From Haliclona indistincta (Eukaryota > Porifera > Demospongiae > Haplosclerida > Chalinidae), in NCBI GenBank assembly GCA_964017065.1, contig OZ024789.1, forward strand, positions 6,762,191 through 6,826,190: a DNA stretch of 64,000 nucleotides, given 5' to 3'. The notes under the pieces are model-generated. The model saw nothing but the letters and a program-made list of their open reading frames with translations, was not told the origin of the DNA and made no database searches. The position numbers and the translations under genes are program-made. This document shows positions 18,561-44,845 of the stretch, in pieces (within the stretch, counting starts at the first letter, position 1; each line of letters starts with the position of its first letter).

Positions 18561-19056
18561 ATGTGAAATGAGTGTTCTCAAAAGGGCCCATAAATTTCTA
18601 TAGTCGCAGTGATCCTTACTACTACTTCACAAATTTCTACCCAGCATGTATTGAATTAGATGGTTATGTGTGGCCAACGACTACTTTCAGGCTCAGAAAT
18701 TTTTTGGTACTCCTTACTATGACTACATTAGGTCATTACCAACACCACGAGAAGAATTTCAAGTGTCTCGATTGCCCCAAGCTTCCGAATCGGTCAGAGG
18801 AGATTGGCCGAGTGTTAAAGATCAAATCATGTTGAAAGCGCTGAGAGCAAAGTTTACACAGGATAAACACTTAAGGCAGCTGTTACTAGACACTAAGGAT
18901 AGGAAGCTAGTAGAGCACACAACCAACGACTCATACTGGGGTGATGGAGGTGATGGGAGTGGTCAGAACCATCTAGGAAAGCTCTTAATGCAAGTTAGGA
19001 GTGAATTGAAAGACGCACCATTGAAGGACCTGTATATTCATAAAAAACCTGTATAA
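18561..19056 (+). pseudogene. NADAR gene remnant, unit 2
   Basis: Exon 1 and the start of exon 2 are missing because of the junction. The codon CGA at the place of 1519 has become TGA. A 7-bp deletion removes part of the TTEHYF segment, including its Glu and His, and shifts frame. The downstream part still reads NADAR-like to SGQNHLGKLLMQVR. It cannot make a working NADAR protein. Confidence 0.88.
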
Positions 19057-19137
19057 CATCGTAAATCTTCTGAAGGAGGCATCAGTACACGATGTACTAG
19101 ACCATCCAACTCAACCCCATATGCTCCACTGCATGTA

Positions 19138-19377
19138 CCCAGGTAGAAATAACATAATATGTTACATAATTATGTAGAACTATGTTTTTTCTGGTCATTT
19201 GGCACTGTTCTCTAAAGCCTCTAATACATTTTGTATTCTATGTCAAAGCTGTGTACATATGTGTTGTATATGTAACATATATGTTGCATATAGGATTTAT
19301 ATGTAATTTCTGGTCATTTGGCACTCCATATATGTAACATATTATGTGCAACATATATTATGTTATTTTTACCTGGG
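19138..19377. mobile_element. 240-bp TA-flanked MITE, unit 2
   Basis: Ends are CCCAGGTAGAAATAACATAA and the inverted complement-like TTATGTTATTTTTACCTGGG, with TA on each side, as for Tc1/mariner-type elements. An equivalent copy is at 33972-34214 in unit 3. Unit 1 has nothing similar after its NADAR gene. Confidence 0.75.
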
Positions 19378-19843
19378 TAGGTGTTCAAAGACATTTACCA
19401 GCCACACCTAATTCAACTTCCTCCTCTCAGCTCTCTTCTAAGCCAACTCATACTAACAAGTCTGGTGTCAGCTATAACAGTGTAAATTTCATTATAATAA
19501 CGTTTCATGTTAAACATAGAATGTCTCCGCCCTCTGTTAGTATCCTGTGTTCATCTGTTTTTAAAAATGATGATACATATTAGGCATTTTTACATGCAAC
19601 AAAATTGCCTAGTGTGCCATACAAATTTATGCTATGTACATTATTGCGTGAATAGCTATTCCAAGCAGCAATGTTGCAAGTAACAAACTTGAGTAGCATA
19701 CAATAATTAGTAGTACATTCTTAATAAGTAGCCTTGCATAATACTATTAGCTTTTTTTGAATAGGAAAATAAAATCATAACTTGATTACACTACATGTGT
19801 ACTCCAATTTGAAGTAGGTGCTACATTCATGTATAAGTTGTTA

Positions 19844-27074
<7,231 letters not shown>

Positions 27075-27623
27075 GATTCCAGGAGGCAGCAGCAAGGCAA
27101 CGCCAAGTTCAGTACTGAAATTTTTTAATTTTTAAGCCCAAGACAGAACTTTTATAATAAATTCTCTGTTCCGCCAGTGCTGCCTCGTACGAATAACCTG
27201 CATAACGGCTTTAAACTAGTAACGCGAACTAGGAATTACTTGCTAATGCACAGAATTCGCACGAGCCGAAACAACTTATGAAGGTGTGTGGAGCGTGCAA
27301 TCCCGAGGAAGGCTAGTAAATGGCTTACGTAATAAATAATAAAAACACATCCTCCATTAAAATTAACCCTTTTACCGCGACGCGCATATATTTATGCGCG
27401 ATGAAATCGCTGAATTAGCTAGCTGTTACATGTATGTACGCCTGAATTGGTGTAAAAACTGCATGTTATTTTCTTAAATTTTCACCCATGCACTTTGACC
27501 AAAGTTCTCGCTACTACAGCATTTAAAAAGGCAAGCTTAGACACCTGAGCTCAGAAAGTTATTCGAGGTTAATTATTAGTATGGATTTGTCTATCGTATA
27601 TTCCAAGACAATGAAAATAATTA
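27075..27623. other. Spacer between transporter and F-box-like remnant, unit 2
   Basis: No gene is seen. A small unit-2-specific patch near 27360-27410 (TTACCGCGACGCGCATATAT) replaces the sequence found in units 1 and 3. Confidence 0.45.
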
Positions 27624-29617
27624 TTATTCATTACAATTGACAATGACTTCCTCTGCTATTGATAATAGTAGGATCATTATAGAATCACAGTCTTGTCTTG
27701 CTAGTTTAGATGGAGTATACACTATTTGTTTGATTTTTCGATCTTTGAATTCATCTCCAAGCGAAGAAGTAGACAAAAGCTGTCGATACACACTTGCGTT
27801 TACCGGTGAAAAATGGAGAGTGGTTCCACAACAGTGCGAGAGATCCCGCATGCTAGTAAAGAATGCTTGTCTCACTTGAGATTCTTCACTGGTAAGCAAA
27901 ACTGGACTGAGCTGTATGATATCTGGACCTCGACCTTCTTGAATCAACTGATTAAGGCAGTGGTTTAGAGCTGGAATAACACCAGCATAATTGTCAACAA
28001 AGATTAATTGTTTGAGAGAAGTATTGGATAATATGTATCTTGCAAGCTGTACCGGTGACACAGTGGGCCCGTGGTATTCTCCCAAGAAAGAAACTCGCTC
28101 GATGTGCATAACAAAATCCAAAGGAATATATAAGATTAAGATGTCTGAGTGTCATTGTAAGCTGACTCAACCTTAGCTCTTGACAAAACCGAAAAAGTTG
28201 ATTGTAGGCTTGACAAGTGGAGATGTTGCAATTGACAGAATAGCATGAAGGAGCCATGTTAAGAAGTTTGAATGAGTAATTTGAAAGCGGAGGCTGGATC
28301 TGCGATAACGGCTTACATTCAACTTTGGATACTATGGGAGCACCTTCAGGACGTGGTTCAAAAACTTCACATTTCTGCAACATTTTGTACTCTTCTAAGT
28401 CGATTGCAGCGATTTCCAGAGACTGCTTGTGGGTAGCAGGTGTTGCCAGAAATGTCTCAACAAGATGAAAAGTCTCGGGCAATGGTGATCGAGTGACTCG
28501 GACTGAGCGGACTTGAGGTTGCTTAAGGAGATTAGACAGTGTCGGAAGAAGGCTCTTGTATTCGGTAATAACAATCTTCTTGTCACAGAAGCCTAGCCCA
28601 TCCACAGTCACTTGAATAAGATTTTGAAGTTGAAAATCAACTATTGCTTTGATAGCAGTGGATATTCTAATGCAGGCATTCTCTGAAACAATATGTTCTT
28701 TGATAAATGTCATACCGACCCAAGTATTCTTAATCGTAATTGAAAGTTCTTCTAAAAGATAGGGCGGAGGAGAAACAGGAAGTTGATGGTTTGATGGGTC
28801 GAGTATCTTTTCACGGGACGTGTCGTAGAAAAACTCAGAAATTGAATCCAATATCCAAGCAATAGACTCAGGAGAACTAGTAATCTTGAGGTGCTTCAGC
28901 TGAGACTGCTTGCTGGTGACTATATGTTGTAGAGAAGAGCATATGGAATCACTTCTCCATCAGTCCCTTTCACTGAGTCATCAGATTCAAGAACAAGTTT
29001 TTGGATAGGACTGAGTACTTTACCAAGAGCTGGATGGGACGCCTGACGATCAGTGAAATGCTTGAACCAGAGGGGACTATTTGCTATACGTTGCAATACC
29101 ACGGAGCACTCATCGACTGGAGATAGTTTAGAGCAGTATTCAAGCAATGGCTGCACACATACCGCTAAATCGCGAACAACTGGAATCTTCTGGCAGGAAT
29201 AAAGCTTCCCATTAAAAATGTTCCAAGTGTTGCATACTGCTTGCTAAAAAGATTGAATAACTCGGGGCATACAACATTGTCTTCTGTATCATGGTCGACG
29301 TGTGTGCAGCAGAGTCGCAGAGAAAAGAATTTGTCCATACGAACTATCGTCTTCAGATTACCAAGGCACCAACTGACGAGGAGTTTACTGGCAGCAGACA
29401 AGAGGAAGTCCGCTTCCACACCATTAAAGATGGCCGACTCTTGTAGATGGAGCACGTCAGCAAAGGAGAGAGAGTTGACTAGTTTGCAACGAATATCCCG
29501 AGGTAAGAGAGCTAGAGCTTGTATTGGGAACTCCTCTAAACGTGCCATGATCTGTAACATGCACATGTCCTGCAATGGTAGAGGTAACACACCAGAAAGA
29601 TAGTAACGAGAAGGCAT
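27624..29617 (-). pseudogene. F-box-like gene remnant, unit 2
   Basis: It aligns along its length to the intact copies at 11068 and 42559 but has at least three lesions: a 4-bp TATA-type insertion near 28127, a 2-bp insertion near 28922, and a loss of about 30 bp near 29170. Open pieces remain between them. The start MPSRYYLSG at 29617 is kept. Confidence 0.88.
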
Positions 29618-29634
29618 GGTTGTATGACGTTGAC

Positions 29635-29699
29635 CAGGAGCGCATAATGAGAGTGAGCGCGGTAAGAAGGCTCACTCTCTTACCGCGCTCACTCTCCTG
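29635..29699. mobile_element. Shortened hAT-like mini element, unit 2
   Basis: Same insertion site as 13107-13186 with the same CGTTGAC flanks. Internal bases and part of the right arm are lost. Confidence 0.65.
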
Positions 29700-29876
29700 C
29701 GTTGACGTAATTGAAATTGCACTTTTGCAGCTTGATCCATGCATCCACAACCATGACAAACTGCACGTAATAAAACCTTGAGTTTTACCAAAAAAATGTC
29801 AAAAATATGAACACGCCGGACAATATGCAACAATGAATGATAATATTGTTTGATGACTAGTCTTTGCAGTAGTGGA

Positions 29877-32800
29877 CTAAAATGCCACTTTGGAACTCTT
29901 TCTCTGTCGCTGATGCTCCTTCTTCTCCTCGTATTCTTTCCTGGCAACACTATTGGCGTCTTTTAGAATAATGTTGACCTTACGAACAATCTCCTCTAAG
30001 AAAAAGACGTGAGCATTAAAATCACAAGTAGATTGAGGTTTAAATATCAGTTGTACGCCATCTGGTTGACATAGGTTCAACATGCTTTGGGCATAAACCA
30101 CTAGATTTACTACACCTGTGACAGACCCAGATATACTCACTAGCGGTCAAGGTGGTTGTTTCAAAGTCAATGGTCTTGTAGGCACTGTCCTTACTGAGTC
30201 TGGTCAGTCTGAACACACTCAATGCGTTACCACGGTCCTCAAGTATTTCACATGCACAAATGGCATCAATATCATATCTCATCATCATGCAACTAGAAAA
30301 AATTCATTCTTGAAAAAATACTAATACTGAAATTGGAGCATGCTACTACTTAAACCAAATTGAAGAGGCTGAACTTATATGGACACAATGTGTGGTGCTA
30401 ACGGGTTTTGTCAAAGTCTTGAGGAATGACTTTGTCGGTTGATCAACTGGTTGTATCTCAATCCGCTCAGGGTCAACTCCTTTAGAATGAATAATGATAT
30501 GTATGCTAACTGAGTTCCAGCAGTATGGCTATGCTGTTGTCAACTTGATACGGATGAAGTTATCAGTATTCAACTACATGTACATACCAAGGTGAACTTT
30601 GGTGTTGGCTCTGATCTTCTGTAGCATAGTCACTGTGTAAGACTAAGGCACAGTGAAAAAATCAAATAAAATCATGAAATGAACACTCCACATGCATATC
30701 TACTATATTATGGACCACTTTTATTAAACATCATGGCTTACCTTGTACTGATGGCTGGTCAGTTCTGCTCGAACAGTAGTCTGTGTCTTTCTGCCTAATG
30801 AACTTTCTAACACTTCCTCTGCACCTAGAAATGATGATCGTCTTCCTGAAGAGAAAACAAGATGGCAAAGTGCCAAACAGTTCACTAGTTGGCAATGTTC
30901 TTAAAGCAGCAGTCATAGCCAACTACCAAAATACCGTTTGTAAGGAAGTTTTGATAATTGAAATTACAGCACAAAAATTGAATTTAACCTTTAATTCACA
31001 CTTACTGATGTTTCTGACGAGCACAAAATCCATTGTGCCCTGACTGGATAGTGTACTACTAAGATCAACCAACTCATCAGGATAATCCTTCTTTTCAAGC
31101 TCATAATCTGTATGTAGACAGAAAATAGTAAACATATTGATAGGGATAGCTGCAAATATTAATGATCCTTATAACTTGTACATTGTATGTAGGTAAACAC
31201 AGTGCAAATCCCCATATTGACCGATAACCAAGGTGTTTAATCTATACTTGCCTGAAAGAGATATAACACTGTTGCTGTATCAGTGCAAAACTCGCTGATA
31301 GGGCACTATATTGCTGTCTAGTGCACGATGGCAGCCATTTTCTTACAATTGCCCATGCACTATAGGTCAAGAGTTTATATCTGAGAGTATTGTACGCTCA
31401 ATGTCACAATGTAAATAGCATTCTCCACAAACTAGGTCATCAGTTGGGTGATGATCTCAATTGAGGCCCACCTGTGGGTAGCTGATTACTGATAACAGTA
31501 CGTCAATATGCCTACTTACACATGGTCCTCAAATGACTGATCTACTGTTTAGATTGCTCTATTCAGCGTTGAATGCTCAGTTATGAACTCTTGACTAGGA
31601 TTACATGAAAATTTGGACATCAAAAGGAACAAACAATTTGGACACAAACATACATGTACAGTTTAATAATCATACACCATCCATAAAAATTATTAAGACC
31701 ACTCATTAATAATTCATTGAGTCAGAAGCTGTGAAGTCACGAATTAATGGCGGGTGTTCATGTCCGCCATTAATTCGTTCATGTTAGATCCCTCATGAAT
31801 AAACTCATTTTGCAAAAAAAGACCGTTTCTTTCACTGTGGAAGATCCAAGACGTGTCGAAGAGCTAAACCGCGTTACCTAACCATGCCACTATGTTCTTC
31901 GCAAACGGCAAACGAGCTCCTAGTACACAAAAATGGCAGCAGTCATCGTCAGGTCAGTGTGAGCGTGGTCTAATTAAGTCAGTTAGATCACCCAGACTCA
32001 GAATCTAACTGACATGAACGTCCCTTGGGCTATAGCGCTAATCACGACCCCTCGGATGGTCTTACACCCCTCTGGCTGTAAAACCATCCTCGGCTCATGA
32101 CTGTCCCGCGGGATGTTCATGTCAATTAGATCCCTCCTTTGGGTGATCTAAGTATTACATAGTGTATACTGACCATGAATTTGGAGTCGTCTTCTACGAA
32201 TCACTCTTGTCAATAGTTCGCTCATCTCTACTTCAAGATTGTCCACAGCAAGTGTAGAAAAACCACCATTCTCATAGTAACTACAAACATACAAAATATT
32301 ATAATCGAGCAATAGTCTCATGCAACAATAAAGTACATGAACTATAGCTCTTACATGTGGATTGCTTACACTTTGACAATGAGGTGTCTTTTTGGTGAAT
32401 CTTTTTGCACATCATGAGGCTCAGACTAGTATAAAAAATAATAATCTCAACATAAAAAGAAAGAAAGACATTTGAACCACATCTGCATGTCTGCAAACGT
32501 TTTTGAATCAAAACATGATTTTTAGATCTAGTCTGCTATGACAAAGGTAAAGAAGGGCAACCATAACAAATTTCAGCATGTAAGGACCATATGATTGATT
32601 CCAGCTAGGAGGATAGTCTCATACTAGTGTAACCTGAAAGGTAGAAGCTAACGCACCACAAGCTAGTGTTGTTATGACAAAGGCAAAGAAGGGCAACCAT
32701 AACAAAATTTCAGCATGTTAGGAGCCATACGATTGATTCCAGCTAAAAGGATAGTCTCATACTAGTGTGACCTATAGTAGAAGCCACCTTGTCTAATGCA

Positions 32801-33527
32801 GCCACAAGCTAGTGTCCCATGATGTAACTTGTACATAATGCAGCCACCTGCCTAATCAAGCCATTTGATTAGGCAGGTTTCACTGTACAGACAAACTGCA
32901 AGCTCCGTTTCCAAAAATTGCACGAATGATTTTTTGAAAAAATCTGTACTATTGCCGCCTTTCTAAACATCGCGTATCACCTTGATAACCTAATTTATCA
33001 TTGATGCATACCTCCACAATACCAAGATTATTTGAAGCCAAACTTAGCAATATAGTCATCACGTTGTAGCTCAGGTAGGTCTACATCAATCTCTCCATCG
33101 TCTTCAGCGACGTCTTCAGCGATCATCACTGAATAATTACTGACCTTTTTCTGTGATCAAAATAACAAACATGTGAAATAGCAAATACAGTAAGCACAAT
33201 ACTATTTACTACTCAGTTGCCCGCCATAATGCTTAAATTATCACATGTAACTTACCAGGGGAATCGGTTCTCTCTCTTCTAGATACTTCCAGAATGTTAG
33301 ACCTATTAGATCTTCAACAGTAGCTGTATCTAGTGAAGAGAACACAAACAGTGGTTCACAGCACAAGAGAGAACAACATACGTAGCACAGTCACTTTGAC
33401 AGGTACAGTCGGCTCCTGAAAAAGAATACGTATTAGCATGCATGTAGTAAACACTACGCTAATTGTAGCTTACCTTTGCCATTGCTAGGAAGATGTAGTA
33501 CTTGTTAGTTGAAGCAGCACCGTGATT
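29877..33527 (-). pseudogene. Truncated SIN1 copy, 3' exons only, unit 2
   Basis: It has the same exon set and the same CRIM-exon defects as unit 1: the 12-bp duplication and the extra base giving TAA at 33028-33030. In addition, the splice acceptor and upstream intron of the first PH exon are removed by a deletion near 30285, while the RLTRL segment lost in unit 1 is kept. It lacks both the 1.46-kb foldback element and the 5' exons. Confidence 0.88.
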
Positions 33528-33611
33528 CTGAAAAACAACAAGTATTGTTATAATGTTTTTAAACACACCTGTTCTAATAACTAATGCACATGTATGAGCT
33601 AGATATTAACA

Positions 33612-33614
33612 CTG
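33612..33614. other. Duplication junction between units 2 and 3
   Basis: The join between SIN1 intron and NADAR exon 2 is identical to that at 18558, with the same CTG microhomology. This shows that one original join was copied. Confidence 0.9.
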
Positions 33615-33912
33615 ATGTGAAATGAGTGTTCTCAAAAGGGCCCATAAATTTCTATAGTCGCAGTGATCCTTACTACTACTTCACAAATTTCTACCCAGCA
33701 TGTATTGAATTAGATGGTTATGTGTGGCCAACGACTACTTTCAGGCTCAGAAATTTTTTGGTACTCCTTACTATGACTACATTAGGTCATTACCAACACC
33801 ACGAGAAGCATTTCAAGTGTCTCGATTGCTCCAAGCTTCCGTATCGGTCAGAGGAGATTGGCCAAGTGTTAAAGATCAAATCATGTTGAAAGCGCTGAGA
33901 GCAAAGTTTACG
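33615..33912 (+). pseudogene. NADAR gene remnant, unit 3
   Basis: It has the same early TGA and 7-bp deletion as unit 2. A further deletion of about 220 bp, compared with unit 2, takes away the C-terminal half including the WGDGGDGSGQN motif. Confidence 0.88.
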
Positions 33913-33971
33913 GCATCAGTACACGATGTACTAGACCATCCAACTCAACCCCATATGCTCCACTGCATGTA

Positions 33972-34214
33972 CCCAGGTAGAAATAACATAATATGTTACA
34001 TATGTATTATGTAGAACTATGTTTTTTCTGGTCATTTGGCACTGTTCTCTAAAGCCTCTAATACATTTTGTATTCTATGTCAAAGCTGTGTACATATGTG
34101 TTGTATATGTAACATATATGTTGCATATAGGATTTATATGTAATTTCTGGTCATTTGGCACTCCATATATGTAACATATTATGTGCAACATATATTATGT
34201 TATTTTTACCTGGG
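33972..34214. mobile_element. TA-flanked MITE, unit 3
   Basis: Near-identical to 19138-19377 and at the same site after the NADAR remnant, so it was inherited with the unit rather than inserted twice. Confidence 0.75.
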
Positions 34215-34680
34215 TAGGTGTTCAAAGACATTTACCAGCCACACCTAATTCAACTTCCTCCTCTCAGCTCTCTTCTAAGCCAACTCATACTAACAAGTCT
34301 GGTGTCAGCTATAACAGTGTAAATTTCATTATAATAACGTTTCATGTTAAACATAGAATGTCTCCGCCCTCTGTTAGTATCCTGTGTTCATCTGTTTTTA
34401 AAAATGATGATACATATTAGGCATTTTTACATGCAACAAAATTGCCTAGTGTGCCATACAAATTTATGCTATGTACATTATTGCGTGAATAGCTATTCCA
34501 AGCAGCAATGTTGCAAGTAACAAACTTGAGTAGCATACAATAATTAGTAGTACATTCTTAATAAGTAGCCTTGCATAATACTATTAGCTTTTTCTGAATA
34601 GGAAAATAAAATCATAACTTGATTACACTACATGTGTACTCCAATTTGAAGTAGGTGCTACATTCATGTATAAGTTGTTA

Positions 34681-42066
<7,386 letters not shown>

Positions 42067-42558
42067 GATGCCAGGAGGCAGCAGCAAGGCAACGCCAAGT
42101 TCAGCAAAATTTTTTGATTTGTAAGCCAAGACAGAACTTTTATAATAGATTCTCTGTTTCGCCAGTGCTGCCTCGTACGAATAACCTGCATAACAGCTTT
42201 AAACTAGTAACGCGGTCTAGAAATTACTTGCTAATGCACAGTGCACGAGCCGAAACACCTTACGAAGGTGCGTGGAGCGTGCAATCGTGTAAGCTGACGT
42301 AATAACCATCAACTAAAAACACATCCTCTATCAATAAATATAGTGAGCTGAATTAGCTAGCTGTTATGTACTGTTATGTACGGTTGTGTACGACTGACTT
42401 GGTGTAAAAACTGTGTTATTTTCTCAAATTTATGTATTTTGACCAAAGTTCTCGCTATTACAGCATTCAAAAAAGGCAAGCTTAGACACTTGAGCTCAGA
42501 AAGTTATTAGTATGGATCTGTCTATCATATAATTATTCTAAGACAATGAAAATAATTA
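42067..42558. other. Spacer between transporter and F-box-like gene, unit 3
   Basis: No gene is seen. It matches the unit 1 spacer with scattered small gaps and should hold the transporter promoter. Confidence 0.45.
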
Positions 42559-44577
42559 TTATTCATTATAATTGACAATGACTTCCTCTGCTATTGATAA
42601 TAGTAGGATCATTATAGAATCACAGTCTTGTCTTGCTAGTTTAGATGGAGTATACACTATTTGTTTGATTTTTCGATCTTTGAATTCATCTCCAAGCGAA
42701 GAAGTAGACAAAAGCTGTCGATACACACTTGCGTTTACCGGTGAAAAATGGAGAGTGGTTCCACAACAGTGCGAGAGATCCCGCATGCTAGTAAAGAATG
42801 CTTGTCTCACTTGAGATTCTTCACTGGTAAGCAAAACTGGACTGAGCTGTATGATATCTGGACCTCGACCTTCTTGAATCAACTGATTAAGGCAGTGGTT
42901 TAGAGCTGGAATAACACCAGCATAATTGTCAACAAAGATTAATTGTTTGAGAGAAGTATTGGATAATATGTATCTTGCAAGCTGTACCGGTGACACAGTG
43001 GGCCCGTGGTATTCTCCCAAGAAAGAAACTCGCTCGATGTGCACAACAAAATCCAAAGGAATAAGATTAAGATGTCTGAGTGTCATCGTAAGCTCACTCA
43101 GCCTTAGCTCTTGACAAAACCGAAAAAGTTGACAGTAGGCTTGACAAGTGGAGATGTTGCAATTTACAGAATAACATGAAGGAGCCATGTTAAGAAGTTT
43201 GAATGAGTAATTTGAAAGCGGAGGCTGGATCTGCGATAACTGTTCGCATTCAACTTTGGATACTATGGGAGCACCTTCAGGACGTGGTTCAAAAACTTCA
43301 CATTTCTGCAACATTTTGTACTCTTCTAAGTCGATTGCAGCGATTTCCAGAGACTGCTTGTGGGTAGCAGGTGTTGCCAGAAATGTCTCAACGAGATGAA
43401 AAGTCTCGGGCAATGGTGATCGAGTGACTCTGACTGAGCGGACTTGAGGTTGCTTAAGGAGATTAGACAGTGTTGAAAGAAGGCTCTTGTATTCGGGAAT
43501 AACAATCTTCTTGTCACAGAAGCCTAGCCCATCCACAGTCACTTGAATAAGATTTTGAAGTTGAAAATCAACTATTGCTTTGATAGCAGTGGATATTCTA
43601 ACACAGGCATTCTCTGAAACAATATGTTCTTTGATAAATGTCATACCGACCCAAGTATTCTTAATCGTAATCGAAAGTTCTTCTAAAAGATAGGGCGGAG
43701 GAGAAACAGGAAGTTGATGGTTTGATGGGTCGAGTATCTTTTCACGGGACGTGTCGTAGAAAAACTCAGAAATTGAATCCAATATCCAAGCAATAGACTC
43801 AGGAGAACTAGTAATCTTGAGGTGCTTCAGCTGAGACTGCTTGCTGGTGACTATGTTGTAGAGAAGAGCATATGGAATCACTTCTCCATCAGTCCCTTTC
43901 ACTGAGTCATCAGTTTCAAGAACAAGTTTTTGGATAGGACTGAGTACTGTACCAAGAGCTGGATGGGACGCTTGACGATCAGTGAAATGCTTGAACCAGA
44001 GTGGACTATTTGCTATACGTTGCAATACCACGGAGTACTCATCGACTGGAGATAGTTTAGAGCAGTATTCAAGCAATGGCTGCACACATACCGCTAAATC
44101 TTTCGTTCCTTTGACAAATCCCCATAAACAAGCAAACAACTGGAATCTTCTGGCAGGAATAAAGCTTCCCATTAAAAATGTTCCGAGTGTTGCATACTGC
44201 TTGCTAAAAAGATTGAATAACTCGGGGCATACAACATTGTCTTCTGTATCATGTTCTTGTGTGCAGCAAAGTCGCAGAGAAAAGAATCTGTCCATACGAA
44301 CTATCGCCTTCAAGTTACCAAGGCACCAACTGACGAGGAGTTTACTGGCAGCAGACAAGAGAAAGCGGCCCGCTTCCACACCATTAAAGATGGCCGACTC
44401 TTGCAGATGGAGCACGTCAGCAAAGGAGAGAGAGTTGACTAGTTTGCAACGAATATCCCGAGGTAAGAGAGCTAGAGCTTGTATTGGGAACTCCTCTAAG
44501 CGTGCCATGATCTGTAGCATGCACATGTCCTGCAATGGTAGAGGTAACACACCAGAAAGATAATAACGAGAAGGCAT
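42559..44577 (-). CDS. Intronless F-box-like protein of unknown function, unit 3 (672 aa)
   Basis: One open exon is near-identical to the unit 1 copy, with scattered substitutions such as EQLSQ for KPLSQ and SCTQE replacing a longer HVDHD stretch. The N-terminal F-box-like helix (LPRDIRCKLVNSLSF) is unchanged. Indels relative to unit 1 are in multiples of three, which supports selection to keep the frame. It lacks the 80-bp element found upstream of the unit 1 and 2 copies, so its 5' leader differs. It ends about 270 bp from the 3' end of the complete SIN1 gene upstream on the same strand. Function is unknown. Confidence 0.75.
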   Translation of the reverse strand: MPSRYYLSGVLPLPLQDMCMLQIMARLEEFPIQALALLPRDIRCKLVNSLSFADVLHLQESAIFNGVEAGRFLLSAASKLLVSWCLGNLKAIVRMDRFFSLRLCCTQEHDTEDNVVCPELFNLFSKQYATLGTFLMGSFIPARRFQLFACLWGFVKGTKDLAVCVQPLLEYCSKLSPVDEYSVVLQRIANSPLWFKHFTDRQASHPALGTVLSPIQKLVLETDDSVKGTDGEVIPYALLYNIVTSKQSQLKHLKITSSPESIAWILDSISEFFYDTSREKILDPSNHQLPVSPPPYLLEELSITIKNTWVGMTFIKEHIVSENACVRISTAIKAIVDFQLQNLIQVTVDGLGFCDKKIVIPEYKSLLSTLSNLLKQPQVRSVRVTRSPLPETFHLVETFLATPATHKQSLEIAAIDLEEYKMLQKCEVFEPRPEGAPIVSKVECEQLSQIQPPLSNYSFKLLNMAPSCYSVNCNISTCQAYCQLFRFCQELRLSELTMTLRHLNLIPLDFVVHIERVSFLGEYHGPTVSPVQLARYILSNTSLKQLIFVDNYAGVIPALNHCLNQLIQEGRGPDIIQLSPVLLTSEESQVRQAFFTSMRDLSHCCGTTLHFSPVNASVYRQLLSTSSLGDEFKDRKIKQIVYTPSKLARQDCDSIMILLLSIAEEVIVNYNE

Positions 44578-44845
44578 GGTTGAATGACGTTGACGTCATT
44601 GAAATTTGCACTTTTTCAGCTTGATCCACAGCATGGGATGGGCATTGACAGTAGCAGGCCAACTGCATGTAGCTAGTATGACTGCTTCTCTTTCAGTCTC
44701 TCATTCATTACTGTCTCTCAAAATTATCTTATTGTTCTTGAGTTTTACCAAAAATAATGTATTATCTACAAAAATATGAACACGCCGGACAATATGCAAC
44801 AATGAATGATAATATTGTTTGATGACTAGTCTTTGCAGTAGTGGA

